DNA of 49,633 nucleotides from Nocardioides guangzhouensis (GCF_004519545.1 NZ_SDKM01000036.1:1-49633), one strand, 5' to 3'. Shown: positions 17,709 to 24,836, numbered from the stretch's first letter. Translations and numbers: made by a program. The notes: a model not told the origin generated them from the sequence alone.

Positions 17709-18099
17709 TGTCGGGAGGCCGCAATTGCAGCCGCACGACACGTCCGCGGGTTCGGGAACTGTCATGCCGCTGCAATTGCAGCCGTACGACGTGCCCGCGC
17801 GGCGGCCGAATTGTCATGGGGCCGCAATTGCAGCCGCATGACATGGGTGCGCCGCCCGGACCTGTCACGTGCCCGCAATTGCCGCCGTATGACATGTCCG
17901 GGCGGTGTCCGACCTGTCCCGCGGCTGCAATTGCGTCCCTATGTCAGATCCGCGGCCCCGAAACGTGCAATACGGCTGCAATTGCGGCCCCACGACATGT
18001 GGGGTCGGCGGCGGCCTGTCACGCAACTGCAATTGCAGCCGAATGACAGATCCGGCACGGCGAAACGTGCAATACGGCTGCAATTGCGGCCCCACGACA
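17709..18099. repeat. Array 1: eight phased 32-bp palindromes, 51-52 bp period
   Basis: Eight copies of GCAATTGC start at 17721, 17772, 17824, 17875, 17927, 17978, 18029 and 18080, giving steps of 51, 52, 51, 52, 51, 51 and 51. Each core is the centre of an imperfect 32-bp palindrome whose half-site is TGTCATACGGCTGCAA. The palindromes are joined by GC-rich linkers of 19-20 bp (for example cgtccgcgggttcgggaac at 17741-17759). Unit 6 (17966-17997) and unit 8 (18068-18099) are identical and begin TGCAATACGG instead of TGTCATACGG. The linkers before them (17947-17965 and 18049-18067) are also alike, so a 102-bp pair has been duplicated. The array lies between the 3' ends of two convergent genes. 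Short open frames here come from the repeat period and are not taken as genes. Role unknown. Confidence 0.9.
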
Positions 18100-18121
18100 C
18101 CGCCCACGAGGCGCTCGGGAC

Positions 18122-18733
18122 CTAGCGACGCTGCGGGTCGCGGGCTCCCCACACCAGCCCGCCGACCCCCAGCACCGCCACCCCCAGCCACAGCACGGTC
18201 TCCCGCGTCCCCGCCGACCCCACGTCGTACGGCGCGACGGACCAGGGCAGCGGCACCACCATCAGGCCGAGCGCGACGAGCACCGCGGCCCCGGCGACGG
18301 CCGCGCCCGGCTCGGCCCCGGCGCCGAGCACCGCGGAAGCTCCGGTCGCGGCGCACACCAAGGCCAGCCCGACCAGGGCGAGCGCCGGCCAGGACACGGT
18401 CCCGCCGTCGGCGCGGACCGCGGCGACGACCCGGGCGGCGTACCCGCACCAGGCCACCACCACGAGCGCAGCCACCCCCAGGCGGATCGCGGTCCGCATG
18501 CGCACGCCGGCCGGTACGGCGCGCGTCACCGTGGCCGCGGGGTCGTCCAGCGCCAGCGCCGCTGACCCCCCGAGCAGGCCGGCGACCAGCCAGGTCAGCT
18601 CGGACCCCGGTCCCCGCGGCCACACGGTCAGGTCCAGTGCCACCAGTCCTGCCGCGGTCAGCGCGGCCGCCGCCACCGGTCCCCAGCGCACGGCCTCCAG
18701 CTCCGCACGCGTGACGGTGGCGGCCCGGCTCAC
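18122..18733 (-). CDS. Small membrane protein of ECF-ABC operon, copy 1
   Basis: 203 residues from GTG 18733, overlapping the permease stop (GTGA). It has about five to six hydrophobic segments (for example VAAAALTAAGLVALDLTVW, LTWLVAGLLGGSAALAL, LALVGLALVCAATGASAVL) and ends in a short charged tail. Its nearest relative in the window is the last gene of the paralogous operon (40170-40823). Both have a Leu-Asp-Asp followed by Ala/Thr/Pro after the second helix (LDDPAATVT and LDDAAAPLT). It has no recognised family. It probably works in the membrane with the adjacent ABC transporter. The stop is 22 bp from palindrome array 1. Confidence 0.75.
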   Translation of the reverse strand: MSRAATVTRAELEAVRWGPVAAAALTAAGLVALDLTVWPRGPGSELTWLVAGLLGGSAALALDDPAATVTRAVPAGVRMRTAIRLGVAALVVVAWCGYAARVVAAVRADGGTVSWPALALVGLALVCAATGASAVLGAGAEPGAAVAGAAVLVALGLMVVPLPWSVAPYDVGSAGTRETVLWLGVAVLGVGGLVWGARDPQRR

Positions 18734-19641
18734 CGGTGGTCCCAGCTGTAGAAGCCGTCGGGGCCGAGGACCGTGCCGGCCAGCAGGCAGGCGACCGTGA
18801 AACCGCCGACCAGCCAGGCCGCACGCACGAGCCGCCGTCGCAGCTGCCCCTCGGCGTCCCTGGCACAGGCGCCGATGACTGCGAGTCCGCAGAGTCCCAG
18901 CAGGTACGGCGCCTTCCACACCAGGCTGCCGCCCATGTGCCACGAGTAGTTCTCTCCGTTGGACGCGACGAGCGAGAACGGCGCGGCCACGTGGTTCAGG
19001 GTCAGCAGCAGGTTCTTGTCCGGAGCCAGGCTGGAGACCGACCACAGGATCAGCAGGACGCAGGTCACCGCGGCCGCCGTCGGCCATCGCCACCATCGCG
19101 CGACGAGCACCCCCAGCAGCGAGCCACCCAGGGCCGCGAGCACCCCTTGCGCCATCAGCGCCACCAGCTCGGCGTTGCTGAACTCGCCCCAGTTCTCGCT
19201 TTGGACCGGCGGGTCCACCATCCAGAACACGAAGACGTACGCCGCCCCGAGCAGCGCGAGCGCGGCCGGCACCAGGCAGGCGATGCACAGTGCCAGGGTC
19301 CGGCGCGGGCCGGGGACGGGGACCGAGCGGACGACGTCGCCGGCGCGGCCGGAGCTGCTGGTGATCCGGTTCATCGCGAGCAGGCCCCCGAGTCCCAGGA
19401 AGAACGCCGGCAGCACGGGCCAGTCGAGGTTGGTCTCGGTGCCGTGGGCGGCGGTGTCGTAGTCGGCGTTGGCGTACTCCGAGAACGGGGTGGTCACCGC
19501 GATCAGCACGAACAGCAGTGCGGCGACCACGAACAGCGGGTGCCGGAGCAGCCGCAGCGCTTCGTAGCGGGCCAGGCACCACAGCACGCGGCGCTCCTCG
19601 ACCTGCGCCACGGGGGCGGGAGAGACGGCCACGGTGGTCAT
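18730..19641 (-). CDS. ABC transporter permease of ECF-ABC operon, copy 1
   Basis: 303 residues with six or more predicted membrane helices (HPLFVVAALLFVLIAVTT, VLPAFFLGLGGLLAM, LALCIACLVPAALALLGAAYVF and others) and no ATPase motifs. This matches an ABC-2-like permease that pairs with the ATPase encoded just upstream. Its ATG overlaps the ATPase stop (ATGA, 19638-19641), and its TGA overlaps the next GTG. The counterpart in the second operon is 39273-40160; the shared opening is Arg-Tyr, then RHPLFV. Cargo is unknown. It could be a lipid, a peptide or an antibiotic-like compound. Confidence 0.82.
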   Translation of the reverse strand: MTTVAVSPAPVAQVEERRVLWCLARYEALRLLRHPLFVVAALLFVLIAVTTPFSEYANADYDTAAHGTETNLDWPVLPAFFLGLGGLLAMNRITSSSGRAGDVVRSVPVPGPRRTLALCIACLVPAALALLGAAYVFVFWMVDPPVQSENWGEFSNAELVALMAQGVLAALGGSLLGVLVARWWRWPTAAAVTCVLLILWSVSSLAPDKNLLLTLNHVAAPFSLVASNGENYSWHMGGSLVWKAPYLLGLCGLAVIGACARDAEGQLRRRLVRAAWLVGGFTVACLLAGTVLGPDGFYSWDHR

Positions 19642-20513
19642 GCGGTCACCCCCGCCCGGTCGCGCACGGCCTGCGCGCGCAGCAGGAGGTAGGCGTCCTC
19701 GAGGGTCGGCTCGGCGAGCTCCACGTCCTCCGGCGGGTCGAGCGCGACGTGGCGGTAGCGACCGGTCCCGGTGCGCCAGGACGACAGCGCGGCGGCCTGC
19801 TCCTCGTCCGCGTGCCACACCTTGCCGGTCGCGGTGCCGACCAGCGCGGTGACCGCGCCGTCGTAGAGGATGCGGCCGGCGTCGAGCACGATCACCCGCT
19901 CGCACAGCGCGGCCACGTCCTCGGTCTGGTGGGTCGCGAGCAGGACCGTCGACCGGTGGCCCGCGCCGGAGAGCACGCCGCGCAGCGAGGCCCGTTGCTC
20001 GGGGTCGAGGCCGGTGGTCGGCTCGTCGAGCACCAGCAGGTCCGGCGAGCCGAGCAGGGCCTGGGCCAGGGCAGCCCGGCGCCGCTGCCCTCCGGAGAGG
20101 GTGCGCATCCGCTTCGCGGCAAGGTCGTCGAGGCCGACCAGCGCGAGCACCCGGCGTACCTCGGCATGCCGGCTGTCGCGCTCGGTCCACTCCTTGAGGG
20201 CGGCCACGTAGTCGACGTATCGGAAGGCGGTGAAGCCGCGCGGGTAGCCGCTCTCCTGCGGCAGGTACCCGAGCCGGCGCCGGATCTCGGTCCGCTGGTC
20301 CGGGTCGGCCGGGTCGAAGCCCAGGATCCGGCAGTGGCCGGAGCTCGGCGCGAGCACGGTGGAGAGGATCCGCAGCAGCGTGGTCTTGCCGGCGCCGTTC
20401 GGGCCGAGCAGCCCGGTCACGCCCGGGGTGAGGTCGAGGTCGAGTCCGTCGAGGACGGTCGTCGGGCCGTAGCGGCGGCCCACGCCGACGAGCTGGATGC
20501 TCGGTGTCGTCAT
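19638..20513 (-). CDS. ABC transporter ATP-binding protein of ECF-ABC operon, copy 1
   Basis: 291 residues, exactly the length of its paralogue at 38401-39276. Motifs are Walker A LGPNGAGKTT (~36-45), Q-loop YLPQESGYPRGFTAF, signature LSGGQRRR, Walker B LLVLDEPTTGLDP and H-loop ATHQTED. It fits the exporter group of ABC-2 systems (CcmA/DrrA-like). The C-terminal 60 residues end in LEDAYLLL, a tail shared by both paralogues. It sits in a five-gene chain in which every neighbour overlaps by four bases, so sigma factor, anti-sigma factor and transporter are made together. Confidence 0.93.
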   Translation of the reverse strand: MTTPSIQLVGVGRRYGPTTVLDGLDLDLTPGVTGLLGPNGAGKTTLLRILSTVLAPSSGHCRILGFDPADPDQRTEIRRRLGYLPQESGYPRGFTAFRYVDYVAALKEWTERDSRHAEVRRVLALVGLDDLAAKRMRTLSGGQRRRAALAQALLGSPDLLVLDEPTTGLDPEQRASLRGVLSGAGHRSTVLLATHQTEDVAALCERVIVLDAGRILYDGAVTALVGTATGKVWHADEEQAAALSSWRTGTGRYRHVALDPPEDVELAEPTLEDAYLLLRAQAVRDRAGVTA

Positions 20514-21349
20514 GAGGTCCTCCCCAGGAGTGAGAGACGGTCACAGCGGAGCCAGAACACCGCGGAGGCGGCGACGGCGAGGATCAGGTACGCCGGGAGC
20601 ACCGGCGCGTCGAGCACCTGCACGGCCCGGCCGAGGGGACCGGCGACCGCGACCACGGCGGACGCCCACACGCCGCCCACGCCCAGCGCGGCGCGCCCGA
20701 CGTCGACCCAGGTCGACAGCGCGAGCGTCAGCGCGCAGCAGGCGGCGGCCGGCAGCAGCCAGGCACCCGCCACCCACGGTGGACCGGGCAGCACCGGGGC
20801 GGCGACCAGGGCCAGCGGCAGCGCCACCGCCACCACGGACACCGACCGCAGCAGCACCAGCCGGAGCGGGGAGTACGGCGCCGCGAGCGTGGTCTCCCAC
20901 AGGGGGTCGACGTCCTGGCCGTAGGCGAACGCGACTGCGGCGACGGGCACCAGCGGCGCGACCACGAGGAACAGCGTCGATCCCTGGGGAGCGCCCTGGG
21001 TGGCCGCGAGGATCGAGAAGAGCAGGCAGACCAGCAGCCCGAGTAGCCAGGCGCCGCGCACCGCGGGCGCGGCCGCCACCAGCAGCGCGTCGCGGCCGGA
21101 GAGGCCGACGTGGGCGGCGACTCGCTCGACCGGCCCGGGCTGCGGCGACTGCACCTCGTCGACGACCCGGTCCCAGACACCGCGCAGCGGGTCGGCGTCG
21201 ACCAGCGCCGCGATGCCGGCCCGGCATGTCGCGCACCCGAGCAGGTGCATCTCCACCGAGGCGGTCACGGGCGGGCGGGTGCGGCCGGCGACGTACGCCG
21301 CGAGGAGGGCGTCGTCCGCGTGCCAGCCGCGCTCCGGAGAGATCGTCAT
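20510..21349 (-). CDS. Zinc-finger anti-sigma factor with multi-helix membrane domain, copy 1
   Basis: 279 residues. The N-terminal cytoplasmic part has the zinc-binding anti-sigma signature H-x3-C-x2-C (His 35, Cys 39, Cys 42: EMHLLGCATC). Six or so hydrophobic segments follow from residue ~85 on (AWLLGLLVCLLFSILAA, LFLVVAPLVPVAAVAFAYG and others), more than the single helix of common ZAS anti-sigma factors. It probably holds the neighbouring ECF sigma factor at the membrane until a signal is sensed. Coupled by ATGA overlaps to the sigma gene before it and the ABC ATPase gene after it. Its paralogue is 37580-38404. Confidence 0.85.
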   Translation of the reverse strand: MTISPERGWHADDALLAAYVAGRTRPPVTASVEMHLLGCATCRAGIAALVDADPLRGVWDRVVDEVQSPQPGPVERVAAHVGLSGRDALLVAAAPAVRGAWLLGLLVCLLFSILAATQGAPQGSTLFLVVAPLVPVAAVAFAYGQDVDPLWETTLAAPYSPLRLVLLRSVSVVAVALPLALVAAPVLPGPPWVAGAWLLPAAACCALTLALSTWVDVGRAALGVGGVWASAVVAVAGPLGRAVQVLDAPVLPAYLILAVAASAVFWLRCDRLSLLGRTS

Positions 21350-21915
21350 GTCACACCTCCTGCGAGGTCCTGGCGCAGCTGCGCCTTCGCCCGGTGCAGC
21401 CGGGTCTTCACGGTGTTCTGGGGGATGCCGAGCAGCTGCGCGGCCTCCTTGCTGGTGAGGCCGTCGAGCACGGTCGCCTCGACCACCGCCCGCATCTCCG
21501 GGCTGAGCCGGTCGAGTGCGTCACCGAGACCGCCGTACTCGATGCCGAGCAGCACCAGCTCCTCGGCGCTCGGCTCCGCGGCCACGGCCGGCGTGGCCGC
21601 TTCGACCGGCCGGCGTACGACGAGGCGCGCGGCACCCCGCTCGCCGGCGCGGAGGCGGGAGATCAGGCGGCGGACGGCGATCCCCCAGATCCAGGCCGCC
21701 ACCTCGCCCTCGCCGCGCCAGCGGCCGGACTCCTTCCAGACCGCGACGAAGCAGTCCTGGAGCGCGTCCGCGACCACGTCCGGGTCGCTGCACCGGCGTC
21801 GGAGCCGCACGGACAGCCACGGCGCGTGCCGGTCGTACAGCGCGCGCAGGGCACCCAGGTCACCGCCGGACAGGGCCCTCACGAGCTCCGCGTCGGTGGT
21901 CTCGGGTGCTTCCAT
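21346..21915 (-). CDS. ECF (sigma-70 family) sigma factor, copy 1
   Basis: 189 residues. Sigma region 2 spans ~25-90 (ALYDRHAPWLSVRLRR, VVADALQDCFVAVWKES, GEVAAWIWGIAVRRLISRLR). Region 4 spans ~130-182 (LSPEMRAVVEATVLDGLTSK, EAAQLLGIPQNTVKTRLHRA). It directs RNA polymerase to a small regulon, probably including its own operon, whose first gene it is. The paralogue at 37047-37583 is similar throughout. The linker between regions 2 and 4 is Ala/Pro-rich here. The start ATG lies 6 bases after a promoter-like box also seen before the paralogue, so the mRNA may be leaderless. Confidence 0.92.
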   Translation of the reverse strand: MEAPETTDAELVRALSGGDLGALRALYDRHAPWLSVRLRRRCSDPDVVADALQDCFVAVWKESGRWRGEGEVAAWIWGIAVRRLISRLRAGERGAARLVVRRPVEAATPAVAAEPSAEELVLLGIEYGGLGDALDRLSPEMRAVVEATVLDGLTSKEAAQLLGIPQNTVKTRLHRAKAQLRQDLAGGVT

Positions 21916-21920
21916 AACCC

Positions 21921-21951
21921 GACTGTCGCACCGCGGGGCGGGAAAGGTTCC
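21921..21951 (-). promoter_or_regulatory. Candidate ECF promoter upstream of sigma gene, copy 1
   Basis: Read on the minus strand: GGAACC (21951-21946), a 17-base spacer, and CGACAGTC (21928-21921), with five bases left before the ATG at 21915. GGAAC is the usual -35 of ECF sigma factors. CGGTGCGACAGTC occurs with the same distance to ATG in front of the paralogous sigma gene, which supports a functional site and autoregulation. The short distance predicts a leaderless transcript. Confidence 0.6.
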
Positions 21952-21970
21952 CGGACGCGGAATTCGCCGG

Positions 21971-21994
21971 GGTCAGGCCAGCGCGGCGATCGTC
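21971..21994. repeat. Direct repeat flanking array 2 (left copy)
   Basis: A 24-base sequence beginning GGTCAGGCCAGCGCGGCGA matches 22199-22222 at 23 of 24 positions (T for C at position 20). The left copy has no gene of its own. Read on the minus strand it repeats the last codons and TGA of the dienoyl-CoA reductase (TIAALA-stop against TVAALA-stop). It overlaps the outer four bases of the first palindrome unit of array 2. Confidence 0.85.
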
Positions 21995-22176
21995 GGGAAG
22001 CCGCAATTGCAGCCGTGTGACATGTCCGCGGGTTCGGGATCTGTCACGCCGCTGCAATTGCAGCCGTACGACATGCCGGCGCGGTGGTGGAACTGTCACG
22101 CGGCCGCAATTGCGGCCCCGTGACATGGCCGACAGCCGAAACCATGCAATACGGCTGCAATTGCGGGGTTACGGCA
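21991..22176. repeat. Array 2: four phased 32-bp palindromes, 51-52 bp period
   Basis: GCAATTGC cores start at 22003, 22054, 22106 and 22157 (steps 51, 52, 51). The palindromes and 19-20-bp linkers match array 1. The first linker (22023-22041) is almost the same as the first linker of array 1, and the second linkers are alike. The last unit has the TGCAATACGGCTGC end seen in units 6 and 8 of array 1. Array 2 therefore looks like a shorter version of the same ordered structure, not a random set of copies. It lies between the sigma gene promoter and the 3' end of the dienoyl-CoA reductase gene, and is flanked by the 24-bp direct repeat. Confidence 0.9.
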
Positions 22177-22198
22177 CCCACTGACCCACACCACCCAC

Positions 22199-22222
22199 GG
22201 TCAGGCCAGCGCGGCGACCGTC
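22199..22222. repeat. Direct repeat flanking array 2 (right copy, inside gene 3' end)
   Basis: This copy of the 24-bp repeat contains the stop codon and final codons of the dienoyl-CoA reductase gene, so it is the probable original. The two copies are separated by 204 bp that hold the palindrome array. This is the pattern expected after insertion with target duplication, site-specific recombination at a gene end, or a local duplication. Confidence 0.85.
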
Positions 22223-24219
22223 CGGGTGCCCTGGTCGATGGCCCGCTTGGCGTCCAGCTCGGCGGCCACGTCCGCGCCGCCGATCAGGTGCAGGCCGTCG
22301 CGGCCGGCCAGGTCGTCGTACACGCCGCGCACCGACTCCTGCCCGGCGCAGACCACGACGTGGTCGACGTCGAGGACCCGGCGCTCGGGGCCGCCGTCGC
22401 CGTTGGCGACGATGACGTGCAGCCCGGCGTCGTCGACCTTCTCGTAGGTCACGCCCGGCACCATCCGCACGCCGGAGTCCTTGAGCACAGTGCGGTGCGC
22501 CCAGCCCGACGTCTTGCCGAGGCCCTTGCCGACCGGCGTGGTCTTGCGCTGCAGCAGCCACACCTCCCGCACCGGGGTGCGCGGCTTCTTCTCGGTGAGG
22601 CCGCCGGGGTGCACCGCGTTGTCGCCGACGCCCCAGTGCGCCATCCAGTCCTCGACGGTGTCCGCGGGGTCGTGGGTGAGGAAGTGGCTGACGTCGACGC
22701 CGATGCCGCCGGCGCCGATCACGGCCACCCGCTTCCCGACCTCGACCGCGCCGCTGAGCACGTCGGCGTACGACACGACCTTCGGGTGGCCGATCCCGTC
22801 GAGCTCGATGTCGCGCGGCACCACACCGGTGGCCACCACCACCTCGTCGTACGGCGCGAGGTCGGCCGCGGTGGCCTCGGTCGCGAGCCGCACGTCCACG
22901 TCGAGCACCTCGAGCCGGCGCCGGAAGTACCGCAGCGTCTCGGTGAAGTCCTCCTTGCCCGGCACCCGCATCGCCAGCCGGAACTGGCCGCCGAGCTCGG
23001 CGTCCTTCTCGAACAGCGTGACCGCGAAGCCGCGCTCGGCGGCGGCCACCGCCGCGGACAGCCCGGCCGGACCGGCGCCGACCACGGCCACCGACCGCTT
23101 CGTGCGCACCGGGCCGAGCACCAGCGTGGTCTCGTGGCAGGCCCGCGGGTTGACCAGGCAGGACGCCACCTTGTTGCTGAACGTGTGGTCGAGGCAGGCC
23201 TGGTTGCAGGCGATGCAGGTGTTGATCTCGTCCGCACGGCCGGCCGCGGCCTTGTTCACGAGCTCGGGATCCGCCAGGAACGGGCGAGCCATCGACACCA
23301 GGTCGGCGTCGCCGTCGGCCAGGATCTGCTCGGCCAGGTCGGGGGTGTTGATCCGGTTCGACGCGCACACCGGCACCGAGACGGCCTGCTTGAGCCGGGC
23401 CGTCCACGGCACCCAGGCCCCGCGCGGAACCTGGGTGATGATCGTCGGCACCCGCGCCTCGTGCCAGCCGATGCCGGTGTTGAACATCGAGACGCCGGCC
23501 TCCTCGAGCGCCTGCGCCAGCGCGACGGTCTCGTCCCAGGTCTGGCCGCCGTCGACGAGGTCGAGCAGCGACATCCGGTAGACGATCGGGAAGTCCGGCC
23601 CGACCAGCGCCCGCGCCCGCCGCACGATCTCGACCGGGAACCGCATCCGCGCCTCGGGGCTGCCGCCCCAGGCGTCGGTGCGGTCGTTGGTCCGCCCGGA
23701 CAGGAACTGGTTGATCAGGTAGCCCTCGGAGCCCATCACCTCGACGGCGTCGTACCCGGCCTTCCGCGCCAGCGCGATCGAGCGGGCGAAGTCGTCGACG
23801 GTCCGGTCGACCGCCTTCGTCGACAGCCGCTTCGGCCTGAACGGGGTGATCGGCGACTTGCGGTCCGAGGCGCCGACGCTGAACGGCGTGTAGCCGTAGC
23901 GGCCGGCGTGCAGCACCTGCAGCGCGATCGCCCCGCCCTCGGCATGGACGGCGTCAGTGATCTCACGGTGCCGGGCCGCGTGCAGCCGGGTGGACATGCC
24001 GCCGGCGAACGGCTTGAGCCAGCCCCGCCGGTTCGGCGCGTAGCCGCCGGTGATGATGAGGCCGGCGCCGCCGCGGGCCCGCTCGGCGAAGTACGCCGCG
24101 AGCTTGGGGAGGTCCCAGCGGTGGTCCTCCAGCCCGGTGTGCATCGAGCCCATCACCACCCGGTTGCGGAGGGTGAGGTCGCCGATCGTGATCGGCTCCA
24201 GCAGGTGGGGGTAGGTCAT
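22201..24219 (-). CDS. fadH: 2,4-dienoyl-CoA reductase / old yellow enzyme family flavoprotein
   Basis: 672 residues, the full length of the FadH/trimethylamine dehydrogenase group. The N-terminal ~350 residues are an FMN TIM barrel (LRNRVVMGSMHTGLEDH, LQVLHAGRYG, GYLINQFLSGRTNDRTDAWGG). A 4Fe-4S site follows in the order C-x2-C-x3-C-x11-C around residues 340-365 (CIACNQACLDH). The C-terminal part has FAD/NAD binding (VAVVGAGPAGLSAA, VAVIGAGGIGVD). The enzyme reduces dienoyl-CoA intermediates of unsaturated fatty acid oxidation with NADPH. Other substrates are possible for this family. Its ATG overlaps the stop of the PadR regulator gene (ATGA). The 3' end is duplicated beyond array 2. Confidence 0.88.
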   Translation of the reverse strand: MTYPHLLEPITIGDLTLRNRVVMGSMHTGLEDHRWDLPKLAAYFAERARGGAGLIITGGYAPNRRGWLKPFAGGMSTRLHAARHREITDAVHAEGGAIALQVLHAGRYGYTPFSVGASDRKSPITPFRPKRLSTKAVDRTVDDFARSIALARKAGYDAVEVMGSEGYLINQFLSGRTNDRTDAWGGSPEARMRFPVEIVRRARALVGPDFPIVYRMSLLDLVDGGQTWDETVALAQALEEAGVSMFNTGIGWHEARVPTIITQVPRGAWVPWTARLKQAVSVPVCASNRINTPDLAEQILADGDADLVSMARPFLADPELVNKAAAGRADEINTCIACNQACLDHTFSNKVASCLVNPRACHETTLVLGPVRTKRSVAVVGAGPAGLSAAVAAAERGFAVTLFEKDAELGGQFRLAMRVPGKEDFTETLRYFRRRLEVLDVDVRLATEATAADLAPYDEVVVATGVVPRDIELDGIGHPKVVSYADVLSGAVEVGKRVAVIGAGGIGVDVSHFLTHDPADTVEDWMAHWGVGDNAVHPGGLTEKKPRTPVREVWLLQRKTTPVGKGLGKTSGWAHRTVLKDSGVRMVPGVTYEKVDDAGLHVIVANGDGGPERRVLDVDHVVVCAGQESVRGVYDDLAGRDGLHLIGGADVAAELDAKRAIDQGTRTVAALA

Positions 24220-24758
24220 CGATCGGTCCTCTCGAGGTACTCCGTCAGCCAGCCGACCCAGAACTCCTCGAGCCGGATCCCGCCGCGCAGGACGAGGTAC
24301 CGGTCGAGGTCGGCACCGTCGAGGGCCGCCGGGTCGGGGTAGTCGCGCTCGCACCACTGCTCGTACGTCGCCAGCCGGGTCGCGTGCACGGCCAGGTGCT
24401 CGCGCACGCCGTCGAGCACCGCCGCCCGGTCGCCGTACGACGCGCCCCGGAGGCGGACGGCGAGGTCGCTGCGCGCCTGCTCGGGCGGGCCGGGCTCGGC
24501 GATCCACTCGGCCAGCGCCCGCTCGCCGGCCGGCGCGACGGCGTACACCTTCTTGTCCGGCCTGCCGGTCTGCTCGACCGTGGCGGCGGAGACCCAGCCG
24601 TCGCCCTCCATGCGGGCGAGGGTTCGGTAGATCTGCTGGTGCGTGGCCCGCCAGAACAGGCCGATCGAGCGGTCGAACCGGTGCCGCAGCTCCAGTCCGG
24701 ATCCGGGGCGCTCGCTGAGCGAGACCAGCAGCGCGTGCTCGAGGGCCATGGGCGCCAT
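24216..24758 (-). CDS. PadR family transcriptional regulator
   Basis: 180 residues from ATG 24758 with AGGTGG seven bases upstream; ATG 24749 is also possible. The N-terminal winged helix (MALEHALLVSLSERPGSG, HQQIYRTLARMEGDGWV) and the C-terminal Vir-like helical domain (EWCERDYPD region) fit PadR subfamily 2. It overlaps the dienoyl-CoA reductase by four bases and is divergent from a CoA-transferase, so it probably controls both. Two palindromes in the 78-bp divergent region are candidate operators. Confidence 0.87.
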   Translation of the reverse strand: MAPMALEHALLVSLSERPGSGLELRHRFDRSIGLFWRATHQQIYRTLARMEGDGWVSAATVEQTGRPDKKVYAVAPAGERALAEWIAEPGPPEQARSDLAVRLRGASYGDRAAVLDGVREHLAVHATRLATYEQWCERDYPDPAALDGADLDRYLVLRGGIRLEEFWVGWLTEYLERTDR

Positions 24759-24771
24759 GGTGAACCACCTA

Positions 24772-24785
24772 TGCAACGAGTTGCA
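24772..24785. promoter_or_regulatory. Palindromic operator candidate, TGCAAC-GA-GTTGCA
   Basis: A perfect 6-bp inverted repeat around a 2-bp centre lies 14 bp upstream of the PadR start and 52 bp upstream of the CoA-transferase start. Position and symmetry suggest a binding site for the dimeric PadR regulator (inference). Confidence 0.55.
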
Positions 24786-24807
24786 AGCCCATGTGGCCCG
24801 GGTCACG

Positions 24808-24826
24808 CTGACAGCAGATCTGTCAG
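24808..24826. promoter_or_regulatory. Second palindrome upstream of CoA-transferase gene
   Basis: CTGACAG (24808-24814) and CTGTCAG (24820-24826) form a perfect 7-bp inverted repeat ending 10 bp before the CoA-transferase ATG. It could be an operator or an RNA hairpin covering the ribosome site. No clear purine-rich ribosome site lies between it and the ATG. Confidence 0.5.
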
Positions 24827-24836
24827 ACTCGCGCGC

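Noticed and set aside
17709..18099. CRISPR array (32-bp palindromic repeats with 19-20-bp spacers)
   Set aside because: The repeats vary in sequence, several linkers resemble each other, units 6 and 8 with their linkers are duplicated, and no cas genes are nearby.
17644..18125. Several short open frames with repeated peptides (such as LQLQPYDM, CNCG) inside the palindrome arrays
   Set aside because: The 51-bp step is a multiple of three, which makes open frames on both strands by chance; 52-bp steps break every frame, and there are no ribosome sites.
17709..22176. REP/BIME-type repeats mobilised by a RAYT transposase
   Set aside because: No RAYT-like gene is in the window and the fixed 51-52-bp phasing is unlike the loosely spaced REP pairs; it cannot be excluded for the whole genome.
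22084..24342. A 752-residue open frame opposite the dienoyl-CoA reductase gene
   Set aside because: It is a GC-bias shadow: it lies antisense to a fully recognisable enzyme, has no known motifs and is full of Arg/His/Gly/Val. The same applies to the long frames opposite 33.0-35.3 kb and 47.2-49.1 kb.
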